From: Gemmatimonadota bacterium
GTDB lineage: Bacteria > Gemmatimonadota > Gemmatimonadetes > Gemmatimonadales > GWC2-71-9
Assembly: GCA_003221995.1 (NCBI GenBank)
Contig: QHUR01000033.1
Span: 1-44,427 of the forward strand
DNA: 44,427 nt
Direction of reading: 5' to 3'
Positions 9,186 to 19,663 of the stretch are shown here, piece after piece. The notes beneath the pieces were generated by a model, which searched no databases, was not told the origin of the DNA, and worked only from the letters and a program-made list of their open reading frames with translations. The position numbers and the translations under genes were made by a program. Numbering within the stretch: the stretch's first letter is position 1; every line of letters starts with the position of its first letter.

Positions 9186-9976
9186 AGGACCGCGCCGTGA
9201 CGATCGTCATCCACACGGATGGCGATCTGGACTCGCGACAGTATCGGGTACCGGTGTGGGCGTTCGAGGCGGGGAAGTGGGGGGCGCTGGTGGTCGCCCT
9301 CCTGGTGGTCCTGTTCTTCGCCTTCGCGGGGCCGATCAGTCGCGCGGCGGCGCGCGTGCCCGGTCTGGAGCGGCAGGTGACGCGACTGCGCGAGGAGAAC
9401 AGCCAAGTGCAGCAGCTCGCCGCGGCGCTGAATCGGGCCGAAGAGAACTACCAGTCCCTGCGCCAGCTGCTTGGCGTGCGGGCGCCACCCGAGCGGACGA
9501 GCGCGAAGCTCGGACTAGAGCTGCTACGGGCGGTGGCGGTCCGCGCGCGCACACCCGCCGCTTCGCTGCGCTACGAATCGGGCCCCTCCCAGCCGACACA
9601 CTGGCCGCTCGACGTGAGCGGCTTCGTCACCCGAGGCCAGGTGCGCGCGGGGGACGCGGCCGAGTCGCATCCGGGCGTGGACATCGCCGTGCCCGAGGGC
9701 ACCCCGGTGCGTGCGGCGGGAGGGGGGATGGTGGCGGCTGCCGGCATCGATCCCGCCTACGGGTTGTTCGTGCTCTTGCGCCATGCGCAGGGGTATGAGA
9801 CGATGTACGGTCACGCCTCGCGGCTGTTGGTGCGCGAGGGGGACTCTGTGCAGGCAGGGCAGGTGATCGCGCTGTCCGGGACCTCGGGGCGATCCACGGC
9901 TCCGCACCTGCACTTCGAAATCCGCCGTGACGGACGGTCGCTCGACCCTCTCACCGTCGTGAAACAGGAGAACTGA
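9182..9976 (+). CDS. M23 family metallopeptidase (murein hydrolase), membrane anchored
   Basis: N-terminal TM segment, coiled coil, then HPGVDIAVPEGTPVRAAGGG...GYETMYGHASRLLV...SGTSGRSTAPHLHFEIRRDGRSLDP. Confidence 0.92.
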   Translation: MKDRAVTIVIHTDGDLDSRQYRVPVWAFEAGKWGALVVALLVVLFFAFAGPISRAAARVPGLERQVTRLREENSQVQQLAAALNRAEENYQSLRQLLGVRAPPERTSAKLGLELLRAVAVRARTPAASLRYESGPSQPTHWPLDVSGFVTRGQVRAGDAAESHPGVDIAVPEGTPVRAAGGGMVAAAGIDPAYGLFVLLRHAQGYETMYGHASRLLVREGDSVQAGQVIALSGTSGRSTAPHLHFEIRRDGRSLDPLTVVKQEN

Positions 9977-9977
9977 C

Positions 9978-10376
9978 ATGGCGATCTTCACCGAGAAGGG
10001 GCACGGCGCGCCGGAGTCCGAAGCCGGGCTCTCGATCATCGGGGCCGGCATGCGTGTGGAGGGCGATATCGTCGCCGAAGGGGTCGTGAAGATCGAAGGA
10101 ACGGTCGTCGGCACGGTGCGCGCCGGCCGCCAGGTGCTCGTCGCGAAGGGCGGCGAAGTAGAGGGGGACGTCATCACGAAGGAAGCCATCATTGGCGGCG
10201 AAGTGCGCGGCAGCGTGCGCGCGGAGGAGCGGATCGAGATTCAGGCGGCGAGCGTCGTTCACGGAGACCTCGCCTCGCGGCGGCTGCAGGTGCAAGAGGG
10301 GGGCGAGATCAACGGCGTGGTGCGGATGGGGGAGGGTGCATTGGAGAAAGAGCCTGAACACACGGGCTCCCGCTGA
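9978..10376 (+). CDS. Bactofilin family (polymer-forming cytoskeletal protein)
   Basis: SIIGAGMRVEGDIVAEGVVKIEGTVVGTVRAGRQVLVAKGGEVEGDV beta-helix repeats. Confidence 0.92.
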   Translation: MAIFTEKGHGAPESEAGLSIIGAGMRVEGDIVAEGVVKIEGTVVGTVRAGRQVLVAKGGEVEGDVITKEAIIGGEVRGSVRAEERIEIQAASVVHGDLASRRLQVQEGGEINGVVRMGEGALEKEPEHTGSR

Positions 10377-10389
10377 GCCCCATCGCCAC

Positions 10390-10427
10390 ATTTCCACACG
10401 GAGCCCCGACTTCCGTGTGGAAATTTT
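10390..10427 (+). terminator. Rho-independent-type terminator after bactofilin
   Basis: 13-bp perfect stem ATTTCCACACGGA / TCCGTGTGGAAAT with 9-nt loop, followed by TTT. Confidence 0.75.
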
Positions 10428-10567
10428 AGTCCGCTGTACAGCAGTGAGTTACGTAATCGGTCATGTGGGAATCTCCCCGAAATTGGCCGTCACTGTCTCT
10501 AAAATGGCGCGATAATGTCGCTATACTGTAAGCGCGCTTCACGAGGCGTGCGGCGCTGCGCTTTCCC

Positions 10568-11320
10568 ATGCGGCTAAGGGACCTGACGGCATACCTCGAT
10601 GACTACTTGCGAGTGCGAGACGTGCCCGACGCACCCGAGGCGCTTAACGGACTGCAGGTAGCGAACGCCGGTGAGATCACGCGCGTGGCCGCCGCAGTCG
10701 ATCTCTGCGAGGCGACGGTGCGGCTTGCCACTGAGGCGCGGGCTGACCTGTTGCTCGTGCACCATGGCCTCTTCTGGGGGGGGCCTCGTCCCCTGACTGG
10801 TCCTGCCTACCGGCGGGTCGCCGGCCTGCTGCAGTGCAACATCGCCGTCTACAGCGCGCATCTGCCGCTCGATCGGCACGCGGAGGTCGGGAACAACGCA
10901 GTGCTCGCTCGGCAGCTCGGGGTGAGCGTGCGGGGTGAGTTCGGCGAGGAGTACGGCGTCACGATCGGCGTCTGGGGGGAGCTCGAGGTGGAGCGGATGG
11001 ACCTGCGGGAGCGACTCAACCAGTTGCTCGGGTCGACGCCGCGCCTCATGGCTTTCGGCCCGGCGCGTACCCAGCGCCTCGGCATCGTGACGGGAGGGGC
11101 GGGGTCACTGATCGGGCAGGCTGCGGCGGCGGGACTGGACACCTATATCACGGGCGAGGGAGCCCACCACACCTACTTCGATGCCGAAGAGCTCGGCCTG
11201 AACGTCTTCTACGCGGGTCATTACGCCACTGAGACGGTGGGCGTCAAAGCGCTGGCCGAACACCTCCACGAGCGCTTCGGCTTGCCCTGGGTGTTTCTCG
11301 ACCATCCCACCGGCCTTTGA
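10568..11320 (+). CDS. Nif3-like dinuclear metal centre hexameric protein
   Basis: LLLVHHGLFWGG, YSAHLPLDRH, GIVTGGAGSLIGQAAAAGLDTYITGEGAHHT, YAGHYATETVGVKALAEHL. Confidence 0.92.
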   Translation: MRLRDLTAYLDDYLRVRDVPDAPEALNGLQVANAGEITRVAAAVDLCEATVRLATEARADLLLVHHGLFWGGPRPLTGPAYRRVAGLLQCNIAVYSAHLPLDRHAEVGNNAVLARQLGVSVRGEFGEEYGVTIGVWGELEVERMDLRERLNQLLGSTPRLMAFGPARTQRLGIVTGGAGSLIGQAAAAGLDTYITGEGAHHTYFDAEELGLNVFYAGHYATETVGVKALAEHLHERFGLPWVFLDHPTGL

Positions 11321-12522
11321 GCCCGCGCCGCGTGCTCGCGGTGCTCGCAGCCGCGGAGCTGCTGGGGATGGCGCCGTGGTTCAGCGCATCGGCGGTCGCG
11401 CCGGTGTTGGCCGCGCGCTGGGGTCTGGGCGCGGCGGGGACGGCGTGGCTCACGATCTCCGTGCAGCTGGGCTTCGTCGCTGGTGCGCTCGTGTCGGCGG
11501 TGCTGACGCTGAGCGACCGCTGGTCCGCGCGGAGGTTGATCGCCGGTTGCGCCGTAGTCGCCGGGGTCGCGACCGTCGGTGTGGCGGTCGCGCCCACGGC
11601 GGGCGCGGCGATCGCGTTGCGGCTGCTGACGGGGGCGGCGCTCGCGGGCGTCTATCCCCCGGGCATGAAGCTCGCGGCGGGCTGGTTTCGAGAGGCACGC
11701 GGCTGGGCGATCGGAGTGCTCGTGGGCGCGCTCACCGTGGGGTCGGCGCTGCCGCATCTGCTGCGCTGGTCCGTGCCGGGGGAATTGTGGCGGTCCGTGC
11801 TCGGTAGCGCCGGGGTGAGCGCGCTGATCGGCGCGGGGCTCGTGCTGGTGGTGCCGCACGACGGACCGTATGCGGCGCCCGCGCCCCGGTTCACGTGGCG
11901 CGCCGTGCCCCGGATCCTCAGCGACCGTGCGCTCACGCTCGCGAACCTCGGCTACCTCGGACACATGTGGGAGCTATATGCGATGTGGACGTGGATGGCC
12001 GTGTTCATCGCAGCAAGCGAGCAGGCGCACGGGGGCGACGCGGCGGGCGGGGCGCTCCCGGCCCTGCTGACGTTCGCCGTCGTGGGGAGCGGAGCGGTCG
12101 GCTGCTGGCTGGGGGGGCTGTACGCGGATCGCTGGGGGCGGACTGTCGTGACGAGTGTCGCCATGATGATCTCGGGCGCCTGCGCGCTCTCCGCCGGCGT
12201 GGTATTCGGGCGCCCGCTCGGGGCGCTCGTTCCGCTGCTCCTCGTCTGGGGCGTTACGGTCGTGGCTGACTCGGCCCAGTTCTCCACGGCCGTGAGCGAG
12301 CTCGCGCCCCCCGACCACGTGGGCACGGCGCTCACGCTGCAGACCAGTCTCGGGTTTCTGCTCACGTGCGTGACGATCTATCTCCTGCCGGCGGTGGCCA
12401 GTCGCATTGGTTGGCGCTGGAGCATGAGCGTGCTGGCCCTGGGCCCGGCGTGCGGTGTGTGGGCGATGCTCGCGCTCAGGCGCCGACCGGAGGCGCTGCG
12501 GCTCGCCGGGGGGAGACGGTGA
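11317..12522 (+). CDS. MFS transporter
   Basis: About 12 hydrophobic segments; ADRWGRTVVTSVAMM loop motif; TTG start overlapping the nif3 stop. Confidence 0.85.
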   Translation: MSPRRVLAVLAAAELLGMAPWFSASAVAPVLAARWGLGAAGTAWLTISVQLGFVAGALVSAVLTLSDRWSARRLIAGCAVVAGVATVGVAVAPTAGAAIALRLLTGAALAGVYPPGMKLAAGWFREARGWAIGVLVGALTVGSALPHLLRWSVPGELWRSVLGSAGVSALIGAGLVLVVPHDGPYAAPAPRFTWRAVPRILSDRALTLANLGYLGHMWELYAMWTWMAVFIAASEQAHGGDAAGGALPALLTFAVVGSGAVGCWLGGLYADRWGRTVVTSVAMMISGACALSAGVVFGRPLGALVPLLLVWGVTVVADSAQFSTAVSELAPPDHVGTALTLQTSLGFLLTCVTIYLLPAVASRIGWRWSMSVLALGPACGVWAMLALRRRPEALRLAGGRR

Positions 12523-12547
12523 ACGAAGGGCCGGCTTGAGTGATCGG

Positions 12548-12838
12548 CTACTTCAGCGGGACCACGAAGCGCACCGTGACGCTCTCCGCCGTCTGCGGCG
12601 CGACGGTGCAGTAGCAATTCGCCCCGATCAACTTCTTCACGCCGAGCACTTCTGCTTCGGCGATGCCGGCCACGTCCCGGAAGGTGATCTCGAACACTTC
12701 GCCGTCGAGCACGCGATAGTTGACGGGCCGGCCGAGCAGGCGATGGTGTGGGTCGATCTTAGCGAGTCCGTCCGCCAGGCGGTGCCGGATATCGCTGAGC
12801 TGTTCGGCCGAGAGCAGGGGCGGGGACGCGTCGCTCAT
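12548..12838 (-). CDS. Conserved hypothetical protein (96 aa)
   Basis: Start MSDASPPLLSAEQL at 12838; translationally coupled to queG; no family recognised. Confidence 0.6.
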   Translation of the reverse strand: MSDASPPLLSAEQLSDIRHRLADGLAKIDPHHRLLGRPVNYRVLDGEVFEITFRDVAGIAEAEVLGVKKLIGANCYCTVAPQTAESVTVRFVVPLK

Positions 12839-13779
12839 CGGCGGTTGGCCGACGCGGCCGCGGCGTTGCGGCGCATCCCGTCCGGCCCGGCGCGCTCGAA
12901 CGCGGTGTCGCCAAAGCGGCGGTCGAACTCTTGCGGGTCGATCCGGAGCAGTGTGTCGAGCTCCGGTGCGGAGAGCTCCGGCCGCGGCGTGAGCTCCGGA
13001 TCCGTCGTGGGCGTCGCAAAGCGGACATTCCACGGGCACACGTCTTGGCAGACGTCACACCCGAACAGCCAGTCGCCGACCATCCCCTGTTCGGTGTCCG
13101 TGAATGCGCCGCGATGCTCGATCGTGAGGTACGAGATGCAGCGGCGCGCGTCCAGCACCCGGGGGTCCGGGAACGCGGCGGTGGGGCAGGCCTCGAGGCA
13201 GCGGGTGCACGTACCGCAGCGGTCCGCCTCGAACGGCGCGTCGGGGGCGAGCGCGGCGTCGGTGAGGATGACGCCGATGAAGGTGAAGGAGCCCAGCCTG
13301 GGGTGGATGAGCATCGTATTCTTGCCGATCCAGCCGAGACCCGCGCGCTGCGCCAGCTCGCGCTCGGGCACTGGCCCGGCGTCGACGTAGCAGCGCGTGC
13401 GGGAGTCCGGCGCGAGCTCGCGGACGGCGCTTGCGAGTCGCTCCAGCCGGCGGCCCACGACGCGGTGGTAATCGGCGGTCCGGGCGTACTGGGCGACCTT
13501 CCCATGATTCCGGGCCGCCGGCCCGGGGTCGGCCGACCCATGGAAGTAGCTGGTGAGGGTCACCACGGCTACCGTGGCCTCGGGCATGATGCGGTGGGGC
13601 AGCTTGCGCTGCTCCGCTTGGCGGTGCAGGTAGCTCATGGTGCCCGCGTAGCCTGCGGCGAGCCAGCGGTCCAATTCGTCCGCGTGCGTGTTGCGCTCGA
13701 GTGAGGCGACGCCGATGGCGTTGAACCCCAACGCTTCTCCTCGACGCTTTAGCGCGACGCTTTTCTGGACGAGGTTCAT
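12835..13779 (-). CDS. queG: Epoxyqueuosine reductase QueG
   Basis: GLGWIGKNTMLIHPRLGSFTFIGVILTD, CGTCTRCLEACPTAAF, CISYLTIEHRG, GDWLFGCDVCQDVCPWN (two 4Fe-4S sets). Confidence 0.95.
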   Translation of the reverse strand: MNLVQKSVALKRRGEALGFNAIGVASLERNTHADELDRWLAAGYAGTMSYLHRQAEQRKLPHRIMPEATVAVVTLTSYFHGSADPGPAARNHGKVAQYARTADYHRVVGRRLERLASAVRELAPDSRTRCYVDAGPVPERELAQRAGLGWIGKNTMLIHPRLGSFTFIGVILTDAALAPDAPFEADRCGTCTRCLEACPTAAFPDPRVLDARRCISYLTIEHRGAFTDTEQGMVGDWLFGCDVCQDVCPWNVRFATPTTDPELTPRPELSAPELDTLLRIDPQEFDRRFGDTAFERAGPDGMRRNAAAASANRR

Positions 13780-14042
13780 ACGTGCATGACTTCGCGCCGC
13801 CAGCGCGCGAACCGCACCACGTCCTCGAGCGGCGGCACGGCCGCTTCGTCGCCGTAGGCGGTGAACATGCGCCAGCGGATGTACTCGCGGGGCGGGAGCG
13901 GGAGAAACGGCGGATGGCGGTACCAACCGCGGGCACGGAAGCTCCAGGCGAGTCGCAGCAGATCCACGGCGAGACGCGGGTTCGCGAGCGCTCGCAGCGC
14001 GAGACGCAGGGACAGCGACGGCCAACTGGTGGGGGTTCGCAT
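13776..14042 (-). CDS. Small hypothetical protein (88 aa)
   Basis: MRTPTSWPSLSLRLALRALANPRLAVDLLRLAWSFRARGWYRHPPFLPLPPREYIRWRMFTAYGDEAAVPPLEDVVRFARWRREVMHV; stop overlaps queG start. Confidence 0.6.
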   Translation of the reverse strand: MRTPTSWPSLSLRLALRALANPRLAVDLLRLAWSFRARGWYRHPPFLPLPPREYIRWRMFTAYGDEAAVPPLEDVVRFARWRREVMHV

Positions 14043-14132
14043 CGCCGTTTGCAATCTACATGCGCGGTGGAGCGGGCGAGTGTCGTCGCGCGCGGTGTCG
14101 AGGCCGCGGCTCCTCCTGTATATTGACCGCCT

Positions 14133-15314
14133 ATGACGCTCGCAAGCGGCCTCACGGCGACCCGCCAGGCCGGCGCCCATCCGCTCGCCCGCTATCGGGG
14201 CGAGTTCCCGATCTTCCGGGACAAGATCTACCTCAATACCTGCTCCCTGGGCGCCCTGGGGGAGCGGACTCGCCGGCGCGTCGCCGAGTTCCTCGATCTC
14301 TGGCAGGAGCGCGGCGCGTCCGCCTGGTACGACGTGTGGTGGGCGGCGCTCGCGGAGCTGCGCCGGCGCTACGCGCGCGTGATCGGCGCGACCCCCGAGG
14401 AGATCGCGCTCGGCCCGAGCATCTCCGTCGCGCTCGCGTCCGTGGCGGAGGCACTCGACTATGGCAAGCGCCGTCGGGTCGTCGTCACCTCGCTCGACTT
14501 CCCCACGGTCGCCTACCAGTGGCTCGCGAAGCGGGCGCGGGGGATCGAGCTCGTCGTCGTCGAGAGCCCGGATGAGGTCACCGTGCCGGTGGAGATGATC
14601 GCCCGGGCGGTGGACGAGCGCACCGCGCTCGTGGCGACGTCCCACGTCTACTTCACGAGCGGAGCGATCCAGGACATCGCCGCCGTGGCCGAGGCTGCCC
14701 ACGCGAGCGGCGCGCTCTGCCTGATCGATGCCTACCAGTCCGTGGGGCAGGTACCCGTGGACGTGCACACGAGCGGGGTCGACTTCCTCACCGCGGGCGG
14801 CCTCAAGTGGCTGCTCGGCGGCCCGGGCGTGGTGTTCCTGTACGCGCGGGAGGAGCTGGCGCGCCGGCTCATGCCCGGCGTCGCCGGGTGGTTCGGGCAC
14901 CGGGACCAGTTCGCCTTCGACCCCCGGCGGCTCGAGTTTCACGACGACGCGCGGCGCTTCGAGCTCGGCACGCCGGCGCTCGCGGCGATCTACGCCCAGC
15001 TCGGCGGGCTCGACTACATCGACGAGATCGGGGTGCCGGCGATCCGGGGCGTCGCCGCGGCGCTGACCGAGGACCTGATCGCCCGCGCCCGGGAGCGGGG
15101 CTTCCAGCCCAAGGTCGCGGCGCATCCGCAGCAGCGCTCGGCGATCGTGATGCTCCCCGCCGCGGATCCCGCGGCCAGGGTGCGTCTGCTCGCCGAGGCG
15201 GGGATCGTCGCGGACGCCCGGCCCGGGCACGTGCGCCTCTCCCCATTCTTCTATAACGTGCAGGATGACCATGTCGCAGCGCTCGAGCGGCTCGCCACGC
15301 GCGCCGGTCACTGA
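14133..15314 (+). CDS. Class V aminotransferase-fold PLP enzyme
   Basis: LIDAYQSVGQVPVDVHTSGVDFLTAGGLKWLLGGPGVVFLYAR (PLP Lys region). Confidence 0.88.
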   Translation: MTLASGLTATRQAGAHPLARYRGEFPIFRDKIYLNTCSLGALGERTRRRVAEFLDLWQERGASAWYDVWWAALAELRRRYARVIGATPEEIALGPSISVALASVAEALDYGKRRRVVVTSLDFPTVAYQWLAKRARGIELVVVESPDEVTVPVEMIARAVDERTALVATSHVYFTSGAIQDIAAVAEAAHASGALCLIDAYQSVGQVPVDVHTSGVDFLTAGGLKWLLGGPGVVFLYAREELARRLMPGVAGWFGHRDQFAFDPRRLEFHDDARRFELGTPALAAIYAQLGGLDYIDEIGVPAIRGVAAALTEDLIARARERGFQPKVAAHPQQRSAIVMLPAADPAARVRLLAEAGIVADARPGHVRLSPFFYNVQDDHVAALERLATRAGH

Positions 15315-16010
15315 GGACGAACGCCTCCTCACGCCCACCCCCCATGCGGAGCGGCGGGGGTTCACGCGCACGGACCCGTGGCGGGTGCTGCGCATCCTGG
15401 GGGAGTTCGTGGAGGGGTTCGACACCCTCTCCGACGTCCACAACGCCGTCACCATCTTCGGCTCGGCGCGCACGCCGCCCGACGACCCGTTCTACGAGCG
15501 GGCGGTCGTGACGGCCCGGCTGCTCGCGCGCGAGGGGTTCCCCGTCATCACGGGGGGCGGTCCCGGTATCATGGAGGCGTCGAACCGCGGGTGCCAGGAG
15601 GGGAACGGGCTCTCGATCGGCTGCAACATCGAGCTGCCGTTCGAGCAGGGGATCAACCCCTACGTTGAGCGCGCGATCAACTTTCGCTATTTCTTCGTGC
15701 GCAAGACCATGTTCGTGAAGTACTCGACGGCGTTCATCGCCTTCCCGGGTGGGTTCGGGACGATGGACGAGCTGTTCGAAGCGCTGACGCTCATCCAGAC
15801 GGGAAAAGTGAAGCACTTTCCGGTCATCTTGTTCGGCAAAGCCTACTGGGCCGGCCTCGCGGAATGGCTGCGGGAGCGGGTGGCGGGGGAGGGGAAGATC
15901 GACACGGCGGACCTCGAGCTGTTTCACGTGACCGACGACCCCGAGGACGCGGTGCGCCGCTGCGTCAAGGCGCGCGCCCGTCGCACTGAATCCTTTGCGG
16001 TGGAGAGCCG

Positions 16011-16014
<4 letters not shown>
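15265..16014 (+). CDS. LOG family protein (Rossmann-fold; PGGxGTxxE)
   Basis: [54 protein letters not shown]. Confidence 0.93.
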
Positions 16015-17150
<1,136 letters not shown>

Positions 17151-17202
17151 GCCCGGCTCCGAGCCCGCGCCCCCGAGGGCGTACGCCGTCTACGCCCTCG
17201 GG

Positions 17203-18636
17203 TTGCTCACGCTGATCAACCTCCTCAACTACACCGACCGCAACGTCGTCTTCGCGCTGTTTCAGCCGCTGAAGCGCGAGCTCGCGCTCACCGATCATGA
17301 GCTCGGCTGGCTGGGGTCGGCGTACGTGATCGTGTTGTCGCTCGCGGCGCTGCCGCTGGGCGTCGTGGGCGACCTCAGGTCGCGTCGTGCGGTCATCGCC
17401 TTCGGCGTGGGGCTGTGGAGCGCGTTCACGGCGCTCGGTGCCGCGGTGAAGGGCTTCTGGCAGCTCCTGGTGTGCCGGGCGATGGTGGGCGTGGGGGAGG
17501 CGGGCTACGGACCCGCGGCCCAGGCGCTGATCGCGGAATTCTTCCGCGGGCGGCGTCGCGCCTTCGCCATCGGGGTCTACTCGGTGGGTATGGCCTTCGG
17601 GGGCGTGCTCGGCATCTGGCTCGGCGGCGTGCTGGCCGAGCGCTACGGCTGGCGCGCCGCGTTCGTCGCGATGGGCGCCCCGGGGCTCGTGCTCGCGCTG
17701 CTCGCCTCGCGCCTGCGCGAGCCCCGGCGGCAGGCGCCGGCGTCCATTCGGGTCACGCTCGCACGCTGGTACGACCGCGGGGTCCGCAATGTGGTGTGGC
17801 CGGCGCTGCCGCTCGCGGGCCTCACGCTCGTCGGCGCCGCCGTGAGCGCTGTGATGGCGCTGTTCGAGCGCATTCCTTCGGGCGTGGACGCGGCGCTGTT
17901 CGGCGGCTTCGTGACGGTCGGCGTGGTGTGGACGGTCGTGCGGTTGGTGCCGATCGCCGTCCGGCGCACGACCGAGGCGAGCGCAGTGGCGGCGACCGCC
18001 TTCGACGACTTCCTCCAGGCCGCCGCAACGGTGCTGCGCACGCCGACCCTCGTCTGGATGTTCGTGGGCGGCGCCCTGGTGACCTTCGCGGTGAACGGGC
18101 TGATCGCGTGGGCCCCGAGCTTCATGGAGCGGGTGCACGGCTTCTCCGTCGGGCGCGTGGGCCGGGAGTTCGGGATCTGGGGGCTCGCCGGCGGCGCGCT
18201 CGGCGGGCTGTTCGGGGGGCGCGTGGGGGACTGGCTGGTGGGGCGCTGGCCCGGGGGGCGGGTGGTCGTGTCGGGAGCCGGGTTCGTGCTCGGCGGCCCC
18301 GTGTGCGCGGCGTTGCTGCTCGTCGACGAGCTGCGCTGGTTCGTGCCGCTCCTGTTCGCGACGTTCTTCCTCTACACCTGGTACAACGGCCCCCTCTCGG
18401 CCGTGATCCTGGACGTCGTGCCGCCCGAGGTGCGCGCCTCGGTGTTGGGCGCCTTCCTCCTGTTCTCCCATCTGGCGGGGGACGCGATCGCACCGCCGCT
18501 CGTCGGCTACCTGTCCGACCGCTTCGGGTTGCGCCCCGCGATGCTGCTGCTCCCGTCCGCGGGAGCGGTGGGAGGGCTGGTGATCTTGATCGCGCTGACG
18601 ACGGTGGGGCGGGATATGCAGCGGGTGAGGCAATGA
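17203..18636 (+). CDS. MFS transporter (spinster/general substrate type)
   Basis: NLLNYTDRNVVFALFQPLKRELALTDHELGWLGSAYVI; frame is open upstream to about 17131 (CTG), so the N-terminus is uncertain. Confidence 0.88.
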   Translation: MLTLINLLNYTDRNVVFALFQPLKRELALTDHELGWLGSAYVIVLSLAALPLGVVGDLRSRRAVIAFGVGLWSAFTALGAAVKGFWQLLVCRAMVGVGEAGYGPAAQALIAEFFRGRRRAFAIGVYSVGMAFGGVLGIWLGGVLAERYGWRAAFVAMGAPGLVLALLASRLREPRRQAPASIRVTLARWYDRGVRNVVWPALPLAGLTLVGAAVSAVMALFERIPSGVDAALFGGFVTVGVVWTVVRLVPIAVRRTTEASAVAATAFDDFLQAAATVLRTPTLVWMFVGGALVTFAVNGLIAWAPSFMERVHGFSVGRVGREFGIWGLAGGALGGLFGGRVGDWLVGRWPGGRVVVSGAGFVLGGPVCAALLLVDELRWFVPLLFATFFLYTWYNGPLSAVILDVVPPEVRASVLGAFLLFSHLAGDAIAPPLVGYLSDRFGLRPAMLLLPSAGAVGGLVILIALTTVGRDMQRVRQ

Positions 18637-18661
18637 ATGCGGAGCGCGGAGGGGGGGCGCG

Positions 18662-19663
18662 GTGAAGATCGCCGTCCTGTTCGACACCCTGCACCCCGAG
18701 TGGAGCGACGCGGACTACAAGAAGGCGATCGAAGCCAAGGTCGAGGAGGCGGAGTACGACGTGGCGCGTGCGCTCGTCGCCAAGGGGCACGACGTGTTGA
18801 TGGTGGGCGTGCACGAGGCGCTCCAGCCGCTGCTCGATCGGCTCGCCGCGTTCCAGCCGAAGCTCGTGTTCAACGGCTGCGAGGGGTTCCGCGGCCGCGC
18901 CCACCACGAGTACGGGCTCGCCGCGGTGCTGGAGATGCACGGCTACCGCTACACGGGCTCGTCGCCCACCGGACTGCTGGTCGCGCGCAACAAGTCGCTC
19001 ACGAAGAAGATCCTCGCGTATCACGGGATCCGCGTCCCCGCATTCGCGGAGTTCCATCCCGGCGAGAAGCCGCTCCGGCCCTCGGAGCTCCGCTTCCCGC
19101 TGATCGTGAAGCCGCTGCTCGAGGACGCGTCGATCGGCATCGCCCAGGCATCGGTGGTCGAGGACGACCAGAGCCTGGCCGAGCGGGTGAAGTTCATCCA
19201 CGAGAAGTTCAACCAGGCGGCGATCGTGGAGGAGCTCATCGAAGGACGGGAGCTGTACGTGGGGCTGCTCGGCAACGACAAGCTGCAGGTGTTGCCGATC
19301 GTCGAGATGACGTTCGGCGAGGCGGAGGCGGCGGAGCAGCGCATCGCCACCTACAAGGCGAAATGGGACGAGGAGTACCGTAAGCGGAAGCGCATCAAGA
19401 ACGTGTTCGCGAAGGGCCTGGCCGACGACGTGACGGCCAAGATCGGGGACCTCTGCGCCACGGCCTTTCACGCGCTGTGGCTGCAGGACTACGGACGGGT
19501 TGACCTGCGGTTGACCCACGACGACGAGGTGTACGTGCTCGAGGTGAACCCGAATCCGTTCCTCGCGTTCGAGCACGAGATGGCGAACGCCGCCGAGAAG
19601 GCGGGCCTGTCGTACGACGATTTCATCCAGCGCATCGTGGACGAGGCGATGAAGCGTGGCTAG
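18662..19663 (+). CDS. ATP-grasp ligase of the D-Ala-D-Ala ligase superfamily (substrate unknown)
   Basis: KLVFNGCEGFRGRAHHEYGLAAVLEMHGYRYTGSSPTGLLVARNKSLTKKIL, FPLIVKPLLEDASIGI, VLEVNPNPFLAFEHE. Confidence 0.88.
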   Translation: MKIAVLFDTLHPEWSDADYKKAIEAKVEEAEYDVARALVAKGHDVLMVGVHEALQPLLDRLAAFQPKLVFNGCEGFRGRAHHEYGLAAVLEMHGYRYTGSSPTGLLVARNKSLTKKILAYHGIRVPAFAEFHPGEKPLRPSELRFPLIVKPLLEDASIGIAQASVVEDDQSLAERVKFIHEKFNQAAIVEELIEGRELYVGLLGNDKLQVLPIVEMTFGEAEAAEQRIATYKAKWDEEYRKRKRIKNVFAKGLADDVTAKIGDLCATAFHALWLQDYGRVDLRLTHDDEVYVLEVNPNPFLAFEHEMANAAEKAGLSYDDFIQRIVDEAMKRG

